Assembly (NCBI GenBank): GCA_043228905.1
Contig: JBHGNT010000006.1
Coordinates: forward strand, 17,174,001-17,238,000
Length of the DNA stretch: 64,000 nucleotides
Direction of reading: 5' to 3'
Origin: Azolla caroliniana
Taxonomy: Eukaryota; Polypodiophyta
Positions within the stretch are counted from its first letter, which is position 1; each line of letters starts with the position of its first letter. Made by a program: the position numbers and the translations under genes. Positions 11,540 to 22,393 of this stretch are shown here, piece after piece. Below the pieces are notes generated by a model that made no database searches, had not been told where the DNA came from, and worked only from the letters and a program-made list of their open reading frames with translations.

Positions 11540-11975
11540 TGTTACCCGTTCCTTTGGGTGAACACCTTCGATAGATCTGCGTCTATCGGTCTTCAAGGGC
11601 GTGGTACGTGAAGGCTCGTATAGAGGCGTCGAGAGAGATACAGGGCTCAGAGAGAAAACACTAGCGAGGTTTTGATAGACGTGGCGGCGTGAAACTCATA
11701 GGTATAGATCGAACCACAGACTAATGCAACACAAATAGGCACAATTAAGATATATTACTATGGCAGAAAAGGGTTACAGAACACGGCCTATGGACGGTGA
11801 CCTTAAGAGTTTATCTAATTACGAATGACTAAGCTAGTGCTTCCGCCTATATTTTTTTCTCCCCTCGTTTAAATAACTTTTCCCCTAACACATAGCCGAG
11901 CCATCGGTGGCCCGTGATACTCGGACTCGGCGTTTGCTAATTTCCTAATTTTACATTTATGTCCTCTGGACAACA
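11540..11975 (-). repeat. OTA-1 3' LTR
   Basis: The plus strand starts TGTTACCCG and ends GGACAACA. On the element strand a TTATTTAAAC stretch (about 11868) is a plausible TATA region. It lacks a short TTTTCTAAGGTACTTCTCC-type block present in the other LTR copies, hence 436 against 457 bases. Confidence 0.93.
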
Positions 11976-11977
11976 CC

Positions 11978-11988
11978 TGGCACGCCCG
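11978..11988 (+). other. OTA-1 border motif TGGCACGCCCG
   Basis: The motif lies two bases inside the left LTR and is oriented like a primer site for the plus strand, although the genes read on the minus strand. OTA-3 has the same motif at 24273-24283. Confidence 0.7.
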
Positions 11989-12083
11989 TGGGACAGGACC
12001 TTGTCCGTCGGACCCACGACTTACAAAATACGACAATATTACAAAAATTGCCTTTTAGGCGTGATCCTCGTTTCATTCCTCCT

Positions 12084-15000
12084 TTAAGATGTCGAGGATG
12101 CTTTCGGGGTCCGGGGTGGTGGCAGGGTGGTCTGGTTGGACTGTCGGTGCGGGGGTTGAGTTTGGTCCGGGGGTGGCATATCTTCTCGGGCATCCGCCTC
12201 GGGTGCGGCCGATTCTTCTGGTGGGGGTGTGGATTCGTGGGCGCTGACCTCTCCTTCGACAGGCTCTGGTACCGTGTGGGCGTCCAAGGGATGTCTGTTG
12301 GTCGAGGCAAGTTCCTCCTGTGCCGTGTCTGTGATCGCCTTGCTGGGAGGTTCTTCTTTCTGCTCAGTTGCCGTTGGAGGGCTGGTGGGGATGGCTGCGA
12401 GTCGTTCTCCTTCGAAGGCTTCTGCTTCCAAGCGAAATAGCATCTGACCGTCATTGAAGTCCTCCATTATTTGCTCGATTGCCGCGATGTGAGATTTTGC
12501 CAGGGACTGGTAATCCTCGGTTAAATCTGCACGCAGGTTTTGAATACTGGCTTCATCCATTTTGTAGAAGCCACGACCCTCCTTCCGTCGGTTCTCGGCG
12601 TCGGCGCGTAAAATATGCAATTCGGCAGCTTGGGCTGCCCATTCGTCTCCTGCGCGACTTAATGTTTCCTCGACCTTTTTGGTAAGGTGCTAGCGCTGTT
12701 TCTCGAGCAGTATGCGGATGCATGTCTCATCCATGTCGGGCTGTGCTCGGATGGTTGCTAATTCCTGTTTTAAGCCGTCGACCTCGGCCTGAATCTTCTG
12801 TGTCCTTAGCTCATAGATGGTCTGACTGTTCTTTGCATCCACGGTTACGAGCTGGAGAGCCTGCTCGTAACGCTTGGTGAGTTCTTCGGTGGCCTGCTCC
12901 CGTTCTCCGCGTTCATCCTCTCCTCCCGTTGGCGATTTCTTTCCTCCTGCCGCTGGTTCCAGTCTTTTGCATTGTCGAGCGCGGCCTGTAGGTCTAGAAC
13001 CTCCTTCTCTTTCTTCACCACTGTGGCTGCGTATTCCTCCAGCTTGCTTTTGAGTTCGGTTTCCTTGGCCGCGGCTTGCGCTTGTACCCGGCCCAGTGCT
13101 TCGTTCTGCTCGTGTATCCTTTTGTCGGCCTGGGCTCTTATCTCGGCCATCTGCTTGGAAGCTTCTTCTTTTAGGCGAGCCATCGCCTCTTGATGCCATT
13201 GCTCGTGTCTCTCGGTTCGCCGTTGTTCTTCTTTAAGCTCCGCACGGTAATCCCGGAGCGGACGTTCTGTCTAGGTTGCCACTTCCTTGGTTGCACGAGG
13301 TGCGGGTAATTCGGTTAGCTCCACGGCCGTGGCCGCCTTGGTTGTTGTGCAGGCATCGACCATTTGTAACGAGTCCGTTTGTGTACTGGCCTGCACCTTC
13401 AGGATGGAGTCGGTGATGGTGCTTTCATCCATCATTGTTATGCGTGGAGGCGCTTGGAGGGCCTCGGTGGTCGTTACCGGAAGGCTCGGGACTTGTTGTT
13501 CCGGCCGGTTTTGCTCCCAGGTTGCGAGCTTCTGGTTCGCAGCGTGCCATATTTCTGTAGCCATCTTAGCCTGTTTTTGGGCTACTTTTATCTTTCGGGC
13601 CATGTCTTTGGCTGCCCGCGTAGTGCAATCCAGGTCCCGATATGCCTCGATAAGGGCCGTGTTCAACTAGGGGACTTCCATGAGGAGAGCAGCCTGTTTT
13701 GCCTGCTTCTTCCTCTCGATTTTTTGTAAAGCACTGTCCTCCTGGGGCTCAATTTCACCTATTAGCGCGCGTTCAATCATTTTTGTTTCGGCGTGCTCTT
13801 CCGCCATTCGAGCGGCTACCGCGACTTGGGCTCTGGCGAGGAAGTCGACCAGCTCGAATGCTGTACCGAGGCGTAGGAGCGCACTAAATTCGTAAGGCTC
13901 CGCAGGGAGGTCCTTATACCCGAGGATTTCATCCTCCGAGATTTGCATTTTCTGCCCATGCTCGATCGTTCCCTGGTTCAGCGATGCCTCCGTAGGGGTG
14001 ATGGCCAGGTTGCTCTGTCTGACCACTAAGGCTTGCTCCTGATGTGGCTCCTTCTGTTCTTCCGAGAACTCGCGGTTGAGTCGTCTTCTTTTGCTTGGCT
14101 GTGTTTGGGGTTCCGGGGCCGGTAGTGTCGTTTCCTCTGCCTGCTTCCTTTTATGGGGTCGTGGTGGTGTAGCCTGCTATGCGTTGGGGCGTGGGCTAGG
14201 TCCTGGGGACGTTACCGAGGGGCGCGACGTTGGCTGTCGAATGGTGATGTCATCAGCCGTGTTGTCTTCCGCGACTACCTCCCCCTCCCATTCTTGGTAG
14301 GTCTCAGAAACTACCCTTTTTTGTTGGGGTTGGGCGGGTGGTGGTGCAGATGCGGTTTTCTGGTCGGCGGCAGGGGGTGAAGGCGATTTGGGCTCCTCCC
14401 ATGCTTCGTGGCTGATGGCCACGAATTTCTCTCTCTACCTTCGTGGTGGTGGTGGGGACGTGAGTGCGCGAGGGGAAGGAAGCGAAGAGGGTGGGTATAG
14501 CACCATCAAAAAGTGGGTAAGAACAGACAACATCTTCTTACCGGACTGAAATGAAGCTAAGGTGGCGTGGAGTCCCTCGCCTGTGATGATTCCCCAATCG
14601 ATTCTGTTTCCTTCGTAAGCGCTGATGATGATGGCTGCCTTGTTCTGCGGCATGCTCGTTGATTTCGTATGCACGAACGCATACTCCATCAATATACGAG
14701 CAATCTCCCCGAAAGCTTTGTTGGGCCCGCCATATGTGCGATATGCCTTCCCTGAGGCTGAGTACTCACCGAAGTACGCCTTCATCTTTGATGCCGGGGG
14801 TATGTCGACCTCATGGTCCCCTCCCCGTTGCAGGTCCAAAACAACCCGAAGCATTTGTTGGTGATGGCTTCGGGACTTATACGTTTAGCCACAGTTTGGG
14901 CATCTGGGTGCGCGGGGGCATCGATGATCTTCAGGTAACCGCCCATTCCCTGTTCCTGGAGCCAGGCGTGGGTTTCTGTTGAGGCAGTAAGAGGCATGGT

Positions 15001-15297
15001 GGAGATGGAGGCTGGGTTCGACTGTGTGGAAGCGTGAAGCAAAGTGATGAGGCGAGGGCGAGTCACAGGAGGAACAGCAGGAAGGGGAAGTCCAGCAGAG
15101 AGGTTATGAAAGCGAAAGAGGGTTTGAGAGCAAGAGCGCTTAGCGTGATGAGGGCGAGATGGGGTTTCTGATCTTGAGAGCAATGGAGATGGAGAGCAAT
15201 AATGGTCTGTGTTGCATTTTGGAAACGGTTTTAGTAACTTATTCCTAGGGTTTTGTGCCTGCAGCGAATCCTGAAGATTCTGAGTCGTGGGTGCCAT
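12084..15297 (-). pseudogene. OTA-1 ORF3: large extra protein with coiled coil
   Basis: The frame starts MAPTTQNLQDS at 15297. An internal start MPLTAST at about 14997 is equally possible. In order it has: a basic/proline-rich leader; a globular region (WLQEQGMGGYLKIID, KMKAYFGEYSASGKAYRTYGG, SVLTHFLMVLYPP; about 14990-14480); Pro/Ala-rich and Lys/Arg-rich segments (SKRRRLNRE); a helical region; a TQTDS / VATQTE motif pair; a long Glu/Lys/Gln/Arg coiled coil (about 13290-12500); and an acidic Pro-rich end. It is broken by a frameshift near 14870, several stops and a deletion of about 180 bases near 12910 relative to OTA-3. I recognise no family. It has no clear signal peptide or membrane span, so a typical envelope is unlikely. 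Confidence 0.82.
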
Positions 15298-15528
15298 ATT
15301 AAGTGACTAGCACCACGTGTCCTGAAGGTGAGTGGGGTGCTTCTAGTGCTTTGCATGTGGTTTGCATGTGTGAACAGCTTAAATAGGTTCTAACTAAGTG
15401 GTGGCGAGGGGTGCTCCTAAAATTGTGGGTGCCTAGGTGGGTGGTGTAGGTGTAACTAAACAGTGGCTAAACTATGGTTAATCCTACCTACTACTACTTT
15501 TATTAATTTCAAGAAGGTGGGTGAGTCC
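15298..15528 (-). other. Spacer between integrase and ORF3 in OTA-1
   Basis: This non-coding stretch lies between the pol stop and the first ATG of ORF3. OTA-3 has the same spacer (about 27740-27955). It contains a CACGTG box in both copies (about 15313). A splice site or internal promoter would fit here, but none can be proven by eye. Confidence 0.5.
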
Positions 15529-16066
15529 TTATTCAGGGGGACACGTGGCGTCCTCCGTGGTGATCTCCCGAGTCTCGTTGGTGCCGTGTGGTTCGGTAAA
15601 CGGCTTGGGTGGTGTAGTCCCTCGATATGGTCTAAGTCGAAAACCATTGGCCCAGCTTTTGACCATGTCGCTGGCGAGTGTGCCGAGCTGGAACGTCCCG
15701 TTGAACTCATCGATAATCCAGAATGGACCGGTCCACCAAAATCTTAATTTCCCCGGCATTGACCCGAGTCGTGTTTGGAAAAGAAGAACTGGTTTGCCGA
15801 TGGTGAGCTCCTTCTCCAGCCCATGTCGATGTCAATCTACGAAAGCCTTGTGTTGCCGTTGGCGTTGTTCGAGCTGAGCCATACTCTCTATCCTATCTTC
15901 TCCGAGTTTGAGGAGTTGTTCCAGCCGGTATTGCTCGGATTCGGCCTCGGGGAGCCATGCTTTGACTTGAACTCGTAGGCTCGGGACTTGGAACTCGACG
16001 GGCATTACGGCTTCTAACCCGAATGCCATTCGAAAGGGGGTCGATTGTATGCTTGTTTTGAAATTG
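15529..16066 (-). pseudogene. OTA-1 integrase C-terminus
   Basis: The reading MAFGLEAVMPVEFQVPS with a Glu/Gln-rich helix, then a PGKLRFWWTGPFWIIDEF block and RPYRGTTPP, matches the end of a plant gypsy integrase. The GPF-type C-terminal domain is clear. The catalytic core is absent, because the sequence joins the 5' LTR directly. A frame change separates the two halves at about 15770. Confidence 0.85.
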
Positions 16067-16523
16067 TGTTACCCGTTCCTTTGGGTGAACACCTTCGATA
16101 GATCTGCGTCTATCGGTCTTCAAGGGCGTGGTACGTGAAGGCTCGTACAGAGGCGTCGAGAGAGATACAGGGCTCAGAGAGAAAACACTAGCGAGGTTTT
16201 GATAGACGTGGCGGCGTGAAACTCATAGGTATAGATCAAACCACAGACTAATGCAGCGCAAATATGAACAATTAAGATATATTACTATGGCAGAAAAGGG
16301 TTACAGAACAGGGCCTATGGCCGGTGACCTTAAGAGTTTATCTAATTACGAATGACTAAGCTAGTGCTTCCGCCTATATTTTTTTCTCCCCTCTTTTCTA
16401 AGGTACTTCTCCTCGTTTAAATAACTTTTCCCCTAACACACAGTCGAGCCATCGGTGGCCCATGATACTCGGACTCGGCGTTTGCTAATTTCCTAATTTT
16501 ACATTTCTGTCCTCTGGACAACA
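16067..16523 (-). repeat. OTA-1 5' LTR
   Basis: Its ends match the left LTR (TGTTACCCG to GGACAACA). The interior is highly similar, with scattered substitutions and a short extra block. It is followed by the AGGAT duplication at 16524-16528. Confidence 0.93.
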
Positions 16524-17354
16524 AGGATCTCACCAACCAAGTAGAAGGACGGGCACTAAGGAATAAAACAACTTCGGCGGTTTGTAAGTTTCTCCTTGAA
16601 GATGTTATTTGTCGATATGGATGCGTCGGCAAAATAGTGGCCGATAGGGGAGAATTAGATGCGAATGAAGTTAAAGAGTTCTTTTTAAGAATAAGCGTCA
16701 AATTATCACTCACCATGGCATACAACCCGGACGCAAATGGGAAGGTGGAACGAGGACATAGTCCAATTGTAAAAGCTCTAGCAAAGACTTGCAATGGCAA
16801 GATGGGAAATTGGCCACGATTACTACCTTATGCATTGTGGGCAGATAGAACTACACATAGCACGACTACGGGATATATGCCCGCCGAACTCATATTAGGA
16901 CAAAAAGCAATAATGCCTATTGAGCAAAGTGTTGCTTCGTGGACATTTTTGCCATGGCAAGAGGAAATGACTCGGGAAGACTTGCTAGCCACGAGGATTC
17001 AACAGTTAGAACGAAGGCCCGAAGATGTCGAGTTGGCAATAGAACGGTTGCGCCAAGCTCGATTGAAGAACAAGGAGAAAAATTGAAGAAGGAGATTGGG
17101 TTCTTGTCTATGATAGTAGACTCGATAATCATTATAGCACTGCTCGAAAGTTTGCAAAATGATGGTTTGGCCCGTATATGGTCAAGAAAATAGAAAGCAA
17201 TGCAACCTATTTTTTAGCGGAGTTAGATGGAACTCGACTTGCTTTGCCAATAGCAGGGAAGAGGATCAAGATCTTTAAGAGAAGAGAGGCACCAAATCTT
17301 GAGATCGAAGCTCTAGATGATGTATCCTCGAACATCGAGGTTGAAGAAGAGTAA
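16524..17354 (+). pseudogene. Gypsy-2 integrase core and C-terminus
   Basis: This continues the frame interrupted by OTA-1. It carries the second catalytic Asp (KIVADRGELD, about 16630-16660) and the catalytic Glu (NGKVERGHSP, about 16735-16765), then LPYALWADRTTHS and the family block ILGQKAIMPIEQ. After a deletion and frame change near 17083 the C-terminal part (EEGDWVLVYDS, WFGPYMVKKI, LAELDGTR) runs to a TAA at 17352-17354. The D, D and E positions all survive even though the ORF is broken. Confidence 0.88.
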
Positions 17355-17408
17355 TTAAAAAAGAGGAACCTCACCACAATTGGCACATACCGATGGATGT
17401 GCAGGTTT

Positions 17409-17420
17409 GGTGGGGGTGAA
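17409..17420 (+). promoter_or_regulatory. Gypsy-2 polypurine tract
   Basis: GGTGGGGGTGAA directly abuts the 3' LTR. Gypsy-1 and Gypsy-3 have GGTGGGGGCGGA at the same place, preceded by a shared GGTGGATG(T)GC block. Confidence 0.88.
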
Positions 17421-17910
17421 TGTCGTGTGGTTTTTCACACACGATATGAAAAATAGTAAAATAATTATTTACGATTAGCTTAATATCTTGATATGGAACA
17501 ATAGATGTGTTCAAGAGCTTCATAACGTATTTTACTACGCATAAAACGGATAAACAAGTATCAAGTTATGTGAGTGTGAAGTTTGAAGAAAAGAAAAGAA
17601 AAGAAAAGACAAAACTGTGAAATATCCCACATAGATAGGACAACATTGGAACCCAGAATATATAAGGCAAACCAAAACATATCCATTCTATCAATGTGTG
17701 GAGCACAGAATGTTCAAGGTGACTTGGCCTACATTGTGTGGTGTGCATGCTTTGGGCATACACGTCCACGATTGGGCATACGCGCGTGTGCATAGCCGCG
17801 TAGACGTTTTCGAACGTACGCGCGCATGGACGTCTTCGGATGTACGCGTGGATGTTTCAGACGGACGCGTATGTGCGGATGAGCGCGCGGATGCGTGTGT
17901 GTGTACGCGC

Positions 17911-18262
17911 GCATGCGTGGATGCGTACACTACGGCGCAGTTGAGATTTTTGGGTGTGGATGCGTACACGGTGCGGGTTGGACGCGCGCGCGCGTGGATA
18001 CGTACATTATGCAGTTGGGACTTTTGCAGTCGAGATTTTTGCGCGCGGATGCATACACAGTGCGGGTTGGACACACGTGTGCGTGGATACGCGCGCATGC
18101 GTGGATGCGTACACTACGGCGCAGTTGAGATTTTTGGGCGCGGATGCGTACACGGTGTGGGTTGGACGCGCGCGCGCGTGGATACGTACATTATGCAGTT
18201 GGGACTTTTGCGGTCGAGATTTTTGCGCGCAGATGCATACACAGTGCGGGTTGGACACACGT
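17911..18262 (+). repeat. 184-bp tandem repeat in Gypsy-2 3' LTR
   Basis: The block beginning GCATGCGTGGATGCG at 17911 recurs at 18095, giving close to two copies plus a partial third. Each copy contains an alternating ACGCGCGCGCGCGT run, a self-complementary stretch with Z-DNA potential. The 5' LTR lacks the whole array. Confidence 0.88.
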
Positions 18263-18402
18263 GTGCGTGGATGCGTACATTACGCAGTCGGGACTTTTGC
18301 GCGCGGACGCGTCTATGGTTTGGTTGCGACGCACGTACGGATTGCGCACGGGCTAAACTTTATGGATGATTGTGTCATTTGGCCGAATTATACAGACAAT
18401 CG

Positions 18403-18507
18403 CATGCAACCAAAAGCCAAGGCCATGCAACTAAAAGTTAAAGGCATGCAACTAAAAGCAGAGGCCATGCAACAAAAATTAGAGACCATCCAACTAAACG
18501 TGGGCAT
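18403..18507 (+). repeat. 21-bp tandem repeat in Gypsy-2 3' LTR
   Basis: Five units begin CATGCAAC(C/T)AAAAG or similar, at 18403, 18424, 18445, 18466 and 18487. The 5' LTR retains only the last, degenerate unit (CCAACTAAAAGTGGG near 6091). Confidence 0.9.
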
Positions 18508-18956
18508 GCAAAGTAACATTGGGGAAGAGGATCAACAAGGAGCTCGATATATGTCCCATTTTCTCTCTCCTAGTTTTTTTTTTTTTCTTCCTTCTTCTTT
18601 TCTCTCGGATTCGAGAAACAAATTATCTCACATATTGATATCAAACTCCTAGCTTTGTTTACTCGATTTTTCTAGTGAAAAATTATCTCTCGTATTCATA
18701 TCGAACCACTCCTTGCATGGTTGTTGGCTCCTTTCTTTGAAAAATTGATCTCTCATTTCCATACCCAACCCATTGTAACACGATTCTGAAATTATAAAGA
18801 ATCAATTGTCTTTTGCAATAAACTAATGATTTGTTTCTCCCACTTGTCTTATGCTTAAAACTTGCTTGTGTTGTAGGTGTTGCACTAAATCCTTTTAGTC
18901 CAGAACCCCGGAGGTTCCGTCTCACGATCCGCACATAGTGACGGATTTTCACGACA

Positions 18957-20924
18957 ACGTTCTACCACATTTGGATCTCGCATTACGCCCATATCGCGGA
19001 GCCACTCTACGGGTTGTTGAAGAAAGGGCGCAAGTTCGAGTGGGGCGGGGAGCATGCGGAGTCAGTCCGGAAAATGAAAGAAGCGCTTGCCGCGGCACTG
19101 GCACTCCGGAAAATGGTCTACGGTAAACATGTTCCAATTTATGTAACCGTAGACACGACTCCGACCGGAATCAGATGGGTGATCAACCAGGAGGATGAAA
19201 ACGGCATGAGGTTCCCCATCCGGCTCAGTGCGAAAGTACTTAGCGAGCGACATCAAGGATACGCCCAAGTTAAACGCGAACTCTAGGGTATCGTTTCGGC
19301 GGTCAAGGCCGACTAAGACTACCTGATAGGGACAGAGGTAATAATAGAGACGGACTGCCTACCGATTCTCGTATGGTTTCGGATGTGCGACGCCAGACCT
19401 GGCAATGCTCAGATGGATAGCGTACATTAAGTCCCTGAATCCGGAGATACGGCACATCTCCGAGAAGGACAACGTCATGGCCGACATGCTTTCGAGAGCA
19501 AGGTTTGATGACGAGGGCGGCATGGTTTCAAGTGACGAGGAAGTCGGCGTGGACTTCTTCGAGACGGCTCACGTGACGACGAGAAAGGGGAGCACTCTGG
19601 CGCTTAATGAGTTCGATGAGAGCAAGTACGACGGGGAGTGGCTCCAGATCGATGGGTTCCTGAAAACGATGACGCCGGACACGGCGTGGACAAAGGAAGA
19701 GGCTAACCGAATCCAGAAGAAAGCGTACCGATTCTTCCTACGGGACGGAAGCATATGGAAGCACCCGAGGAAGCGAAACGACGTCCAACTCCGGGTAGTG
19801 GCAAGGAAGGAAGAGCAGGAAGCATTGCTAAGGGCGTACCACGAGAGTCCTTGGGCCAGACATCGGGGGACATGAGGTAGTTCGAGAAGCTGAAGGAGAA
19901 GTACCGGTAGTCGGGACTGTACAGGGACGTGCATCGGTTCATAACGACTTGCGAAAGCTATTAGATGCATTCCATAGTCCGACATCGAGACTAGCTGCAC
20001 CCGACTTACCCGCCGACTGTGCTCTTCAAGTGGATCGTGGATCTGCTGACAATGTCGATGGGGGTAGGGCAGATGTGATACCTGGTGCTAGCACAAGAAG
20101 ACCTGACGAACCAGGTGGAGGGCCGAGCGTTACCGAACAAGACGATCGCGGCCATGTGCTAGTTCCTGATCGAAGAGGTGGTATGTCGGTACAGGTGTGT
20201 AGGGAAGATCGTAGCGGACCATGGACAACTGGATGCATAAGAGGCCGAAGAGTTGTTTGATCGGTTAGGGGTTAAACTCTCGCTCACCACGGCGTACAAT
20301 ACGGAGGCAAACGGGAAGGTGGAACGTGGACATGGGCCAATTGTAAAGGCGTTGGTACAGGCATGTGAAGGCCAAGTCGAGAATTGGCCGTAGCTTCTAC
20401 CTTACGCATTGTGGACGGACCGAACTACGCACAATTCGGTAACCGAGTTCATGCAGGCAGAGCTGATGTACGGGCAAAAGCCGATCATGCCGATTGAGCA
20501 AACGATTTCCTCATGGGCGGCAGTGGACTTGAGCGAAGACTGGAGAACGTGGAACGAGCAACGGCGAAGCTGCGTGCGGCAAGGACAAAGAACAAAGGGT
20601 GATTCGACTGGACTCACCAACTACGATCGAAGAAAATTGAGGAAGGTGACTGGGTTCTGGTCTACGACAGCAGCCTCGATAACCAACACAAGGCGATGCG
20701 GAAATTTGCGAGGAGGTGGTTTCGGGCATTACCCGGTGACAAATGCCAACGACAATGGCACCTACCATTTCGCGGAGCTTGACGGAACAAGAATAGTTGT
20801 GCCAGTGGCCGGGAAGAGAATCAAGACGTTCAAGAAGCAGCACGAGGACGAACCGGACCCAGACGACATGGATAGCGACGGCGACCAATTCGGAGTGGAT
20901 GACGATCTGGAGATCGTAAGATAA
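18957..20924 (+). pseudogene. Gypsy-1 RNase H and integrase
   Basis: The reading resumes from 5569 with the RT connection (PLYGLLKKGRKFEW). RNase H follows (YVTVDTTPTGIRWV, AQVKREL, NVMADMLSRARF), then the integrase zinc region, the first Asp (WIVDLLTMSMG), the second (KIVADHG) and the Glu (NGKVERGHGP). The C-terminal part ends with an acidic run and TAA at 20922-20924. Frame changes lie near 19375 and 19880. There are many TAG/TAA/TGA codons (for example 19286, 19314, 19908 and about 20240). All domains are present and none is functional. Confidence 0.86.
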
Positions 20925-20980
20925 GCGTGGGCCAGTCTTCTCCGGCAAAGGTCTATTCTGGCGCATACCGGTGGATGCAT

Positions 20981-22372
20981 TGTCATGAAGATCCATCACT
21001 ATGTGCGGACCGTGAGGCGGTACCGACGGAGTTCTTGACCGGAAGGACTCGAAGTACGCACTAGCTTTAGCAAGAAAGGATTTAAGATTGATTGAGAGAG
21101 AGATTGAGATAGGATAGAACGCTTGACTTTAGATTGAGAGAGATTAAGATTGAACTCTTGACTTTAGATTTGAAGAACAAGATTGATACATCAATTGGAT
21201 AACGAATTTCTTCTTATTAAATTCTTGAATCATCCATAGCCTTTTTTTTCTTTTTCATCTACTCTTTTATAGATGCCCCCATGCATATGATGCATGGGGA
21301 GTACAAGACATGCATAAAATGCATGATGCATGTTTGTCATTTGGTGCTCATGCGTTACATGTGATGCACGATAATCATGTCACTCATTTAAGCTGTCATA
21401 TGAGAATTTTCAAGTAAAACTATATAACTAGTAAGTATATTGGCTTACTGGTAAGTATATTGTTTTCTATCTTGGAGATGCAAGGTTCAAGTCTTGCTTA
21501 CATCCCTTTTAAAGCACAAAATACTATTAGGCTTTTGGACTAAATATGTTTAAAACACCATGCATCGTGATTAACCGACCTGACCGATCCGTCCGATTTG
21601 CATCCGTTTGGTCTGGCCCGGTTCGGTCCGCATCCCGAGGTCGCCAAGTCTTGCTTACATTCCTTTTAAAGCACAAAATACTATTAGGCATTTGGACCAA
21701 ATATCTTTAAAACACCATGCACCGCAATCAACCGATCCGTCTAATTTGCATCCGTTCGGTCTGGCCCGGTTTGGTCCGCATTGAGGTTGTCGGATGTCGG
21801 TCATTGGTCGTCGGATGCCAGTAACCGGGTTTGCCGACACCGGTTGGTCACCGATTGCCGGTTGCCGGTTCCGTCGTCGGCCGATCGCCAAATGCCGGTT
21901 CCATCGCCGATTGACGCATCCTGAGCCCGTTCGGTCTGCATCCCGATCACCGATCGCCGGTTCTGTCGCCGTCCAAAACAAGTGAACTTGGCTACATGCA
22001 TTCGTTAGCTCATTCAATTCATCCTTTCTATTCTCCACACATAAACAAAGATAATAGCTTTTTCTCTACCTTATATATGGTGAGATTCTTATTTGTCCTG
22101 TCTATGTGGGACATCTCGCAATTTTTTATTTTCTCTTTTTCTTTGCAAACTTCATACCCACATAACTTGACACTTAGATGTCCGTTTGTTATGTAGCAAA
22201 GTGCATTCAAAAGCTCTTCAAGACCTCCATCCTCCATCTTTTTGTACCAAGATATTAAACTTATTTAAAATAGTATCTTCACTATTATTGTTTTGTATTT
22301 TGTGAGAAGAACCACACTCGATTTCGTATGTTCCTCACAAGTTTCACACTATCGCCGAAAATCTTCACGACA
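20981..22372 (-). repeat. Solo LTR of a Gypsy-2-like element
   Basis: The plus strand starts TGTCATGAAGATCC and ends TTCACGACA. Its left 35 bases are the reverse complement of the Gypsy-2 LTR 3' end. The 22060-22165 part is the reverse complement of the Gypsy-2 LTR region around 5710-5800. It interrupts the block between the Gypsy-1 integrase stop and PPT (GGTGGATG...TGCGGTTAGG). No internal sequence is present, so this is most simply a solo LTR left by recombination. The flanking 4-mers (GCAT, GTGC) do not match cleanly. The middle holds a 157-bp tandem duplication (21491 and 21648) and CCGGTT-rich degenerate repeats. Confidence 0.8.
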
Positions 22373-22380
22373 GTGCGGTT

Positions 22381-22393
22381 AGGTGGGGGCGGA
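22381..22393 (+). promoter_or_regulatory. Gypsy-1 polypurine tract
   Basis: AGGTGGGGGCGGA directly abuts the 3' LTR and is identical to that of Gypsy-3. Confidence 0.88.

Larger units (their letters stand above)
11540..16523 (-). mobile_element. OTA-1: internally deleted Athila/Tat-like gypsy element
   Basis: The element has two LTRs (11540-11975 and 16067-16523) and a perfect 5-base TSD. The interior, read on the minus strand, holds only the C-terminal end of integrase and the large ORF3. Primer site, gag, protease, RT, RNase H and most of integrase are missing at the junction with the 5' LTR near 16066. OTA-3 (23815-33653) is the fuller relative. Any mobility would have needed proteins supplied by a complete copy. 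Confidence 0.92.
5570..18956 (+). mobile_element. Gypsy-2: complete but decayed Ty3/gypsy element
   Basis: Both LTRs, a primer-site candidate, gag, protease, RT, RNase H, integrase and a PPT are present. The host reading (Gypsy-1 RT connection region) is split exactly at its borders. The flanking 4-mers are GCGT (5566-5569) and ACGT (18957-18960), a 4-base TSD with one difference. OTA-1 interrupts its integrase. The two LTRs differ in length by about 550 bases. Confidence 0.92.
17421..18956 (+). repeat. Gypsy-2 3' LTR (expanded)
   Basis: Its ends match the 5' LTR (TGTCGTGTGG to TTCACGACA), but it is 1536 bases against 990. The difference lies in a CG-rich middle with two tandem arrays (17911-18262 and 18403-18507). 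The flanking thirds are nearly identical between the two LTRs. Confidence 0.92.

Noticed and set aside
17698-18652. Long open frames rich in Thr, Arg, Ala and Cys in the plus strand of the Gypsy-2 3' LTR
   Set aside because: They follow the 184-bp CG-rich tandem repeat, exist in several frames at once and have no counterpart in the 5' LTR; this is repeat-driven openness, not a gene.
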